Shown here: positions 5,488-6,692 of the stretch, one piece after another | Layout of the letters: every line of letters starts with the position of its first letter | How positions within the stretch are numbered: position 1 is the first letter of the stretch | Assembly: GCA_023401045.1 (NCBI GenBank) | Contig: JAEXEM010000098.1 | Span: forward strand, 1 to 6,692 | DNA: 6,692 bases | Direction: 5' to 3' | DNA from: Actinomycetes bacterium | GTDB lineage: Bacteria > Actinomycetota > Actinomycetes > Actinomycetales > Cellulomonadaceae | The notes under the pieces: generated by a model | What the model was told of the DNA's origin: nothing | The model's database searches: none | The model's input: only the letters and a program-made list of their open reading frames with translations | Program-made: the position numbers and the translations under genes

Positions 5488-6692
5488 GCGCCGCGACGGG
5501 TGACGCCGGGCGCGTCCAGCTCGTCGCCGACGCCGTCACCTTCGGCTACCCGGGCCGGCCCGTCCTCGACCGCCTCGACCTCGCGGTCGGGCCGGGGGAC
5601 CGCGTCGGGCTCGTCGGGGAGAACGGCGCCGGCAAGTCGACGCTCCTCGGCGTGCTCGCCGGGCGGCTCGTGCCGCAGGGGGGCGAGGTGCGCCGGCACG
5701 GCACGCTCGCGGTCGTCGAGCAGGAGCTCGTCGTCGCACCGGGCGACACCGTCGGCACCCTCGTCGCGGCGACCGCTGCGGCGACCCGGGAGGCCGCGGC
5801 CCGCCTCGAGGAGACGGTCGCGGCGTTCGACCACGACGGCGGGGACGTCGCCGCGCTGTCCGCGACCATCGCCCGCTACGAGCACCTCGCGGCGTGGGAC
5901 GTCGACCGCCGCGTCGACGAGAGCCTGTCCCGGCTGGGTGCCCCGCGTGACCACGACCTGCCGCTCGGCGAGCTGAGCGTGGGTGAGCGGTACCGCGTGC
6001 GGCTCGCGTGCCGGCTCGCCGAGCGCGCGGACCTCCTCCTGCTCGACGAGCCGACGAACCACCTCGACGCCGCCGGCACCGAGCACCTCACGTCCCAGCT
6101 GCGGCAGTGGACGGGCGGGCTCGTCATCGTCACGCACGACCGGCGCCTGCTCGACGACGTCATGACGGCGATCCTCGACATGGACCCCTCGATGGACGGG
6201 CGGCCGGTGCTCTACGGCGCCGCCCGGTACGCCGACTACCGGTTCGCACGGGACCAGATGCTGCGGCGGTGGCGGGCCCGGTACCGGGCCGAGCGCAAGC
6301 GCGCGAAGGTGCTCGCCGAGCGGCTCGACGCCTCGTACGAGGGCCTCTCCGACGAGTGGCGCCCACCCAAGGGCTCGCAGAAGCACCGCCGCGGCACCCG
6401 TGCGCGCCAGCACGTCAAGGCGGCCGACCGCCTCGTGCAGCGCCTCGAGGAGCAGGCCGTCGAGGTGCCGGTGCCGCCGCCGGCGCTCGCGTTCCCCGAC
6501 CTGCCGTCGGTGCCCGCGGGGTACGACGGCGGTGCGCTGCTCGAGCTGCGGGCGCCCCGGGTGGCCGGGCGTCTCGACCTGCCGGGCCGGCGCGTCGACC
6601 TCATGCCGGCCGGGCGGCTGCTCGTCACGGGTGCCAACGGCACCGGCAAGTCGACCCTCCTCGCGGTGCTCGCCGGTGCGCTGGAGCCGGAC
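5484..6692 (+). CDS. ABC-F family ATPase, 3' end cut by window edge
   Basis: ABC-F proteins are soluble twin-ATPase factors that act on the ribosome, as translation factors or as antibiotic-resistance proteins that displace drugs. The first ATPase domain has Walker A GENGAGKST (45-53), a degenerate signature LSVGE (164-168), Walker B with LLLLDEPTNHLD (184-195, catalytic Glu189) and switch His218 in VIVTHD. A basic inter-domain linker follows at about 245-330, including LRRWRARYRAERKRAK and PPKGSQKHRRGTRARQH, the region that reaches toward P-site tRNA in this family. The second Walker A, GANGTGKST (383-391), falls 12 codons before the edge, so the second domain is mostly unseen. No membrane segment occurs, which argues against a transporter. 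Signature and second Walker A resemble, from memory, actinobacterial resistance types such as TlrC/OleB. The ATG overlaps the rdgB stop by 4 bases. Confidence 0.92.
   Translation, partial: MSAATGDAGRVQLVADAVTFGYPGRPVLDRLDLAVGPGDRVGLVGENGAGKSTLLGVLAGRLVPQGGEVRRHGTLAVVEQELVVAPGDTVGTLVAATAAATREAAARLEETVAAFDHDGGDVAALSATIARYEHLAAWDVDRRVDESLSRLGAPRDHDLPLGELSVGERYRVRLACRLAERADLLLLDEPTNHLDAAGTEHLTSQLRQWTGGLVIVTHDRRLLDDVMTAILDMDPSMDGRPVLYGAARYADYRFARDQMLRRWRARYRAERKRAKVLAERLDASYEGLSDEWRPPKGSQKHRRGTRARQHVKAADRLVQRLEEQAVEVPVPPPALAFPDLPSVPAGYDGGALLELRAPRVAGRLDLPGRRVDLMPAGRLLVTGANGTGKSTLLAVLAGALEPD

Noticed and set aside
5349..6413. Minus-strand open frame of about 354 codons opposite the ABC-F gene.
   Set aside because: The plus strand carries complete Walker A, signature and Walker B motifs here. 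The antisense translation has no domain and mirrors codon bias.
1..6692. Possible defence system, prophage, mobile element, CRISPR array or tRNA in the window.
   Set aside because: All genes are conserved housekeeping types plus an ABC-F protein. No transposase, terminal repeats, spaced repeat arrays or tRNA cloverleaf were found, and base composition is uniform throughout.

Overview
The window is extremely GC-rich, with codon third positions almost all G or C, and carries housekeeping genes in an order familiar from Actinobacteria. Protein wording, for example the ClpS motif [15 protein letters not shown] and the PncB motif [16 protein letters not shown], suggests a Micrococcales organism, perhaps Cellulomonas-like. 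That assignment is inference from memory of such proteins, not from a search. No tRNA, rRNA, CRISPR array, insertion sequence or phage gene is visible.

Layout: (1) pncB (nicotinate phosphoribosyltransferase) on the minus strand, running off the left edge. (2) A 72-base divergent promoter region, then clpS and a DUF2017 gene on the plus strand, coupled by a 1-base stop/start overlap. (3) murI (glutamate racemase) and a metallo-beta-lactamase-fold gene, coupled by an ATGA overlap. (4) A 52-base gap with an inverted repeat and a promoter, then rph (RNase PH), rdgB (XTP/dITP pyrophosphatase) and an ABC-F ATPase, each coupled by a 4-base overlap. The ABC-F gene runs off the right edge just after its second Walker A motif. 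Nearly every base is coding; the only gaps are 72, 10 and 52 bases.

Roles: pncB feeds NAD salvage, clpS adapts N-degron substrates to the Clp protease, murI supplies D-glutamate for peptidoglycan, rph trims tRNA 3' ends and rdgB removes non-canonical purine nucleotides. The least certain functions are DUF2017 (unknown, paired with clpS), the MBL protein (cyclic-nucleotide phosphodiesterase or RNase Z-like nuclease) and the ABC-F protein (ribosome-associated, possibly antibiotic resistance).

The strongest non-gene signal is a repeated architecture. All four transcription-unit heads (pncB, clpS, murI, rph) have a TAnnnT -10-like hexamer ending 6 or 7 bases before the start codon and no convincing Shine-Dalgarno sequence, as expected for leaderless mRNAs. 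The downstream genes instead rely on a Shine-Dalgarno sequence or on stop/start overlaps. I see no clear undescribed multi-gene system. The ABC-F gene, the MBL gene, the clpS-DUF2017 pair and the repeats around the rph start deserve the closest look.
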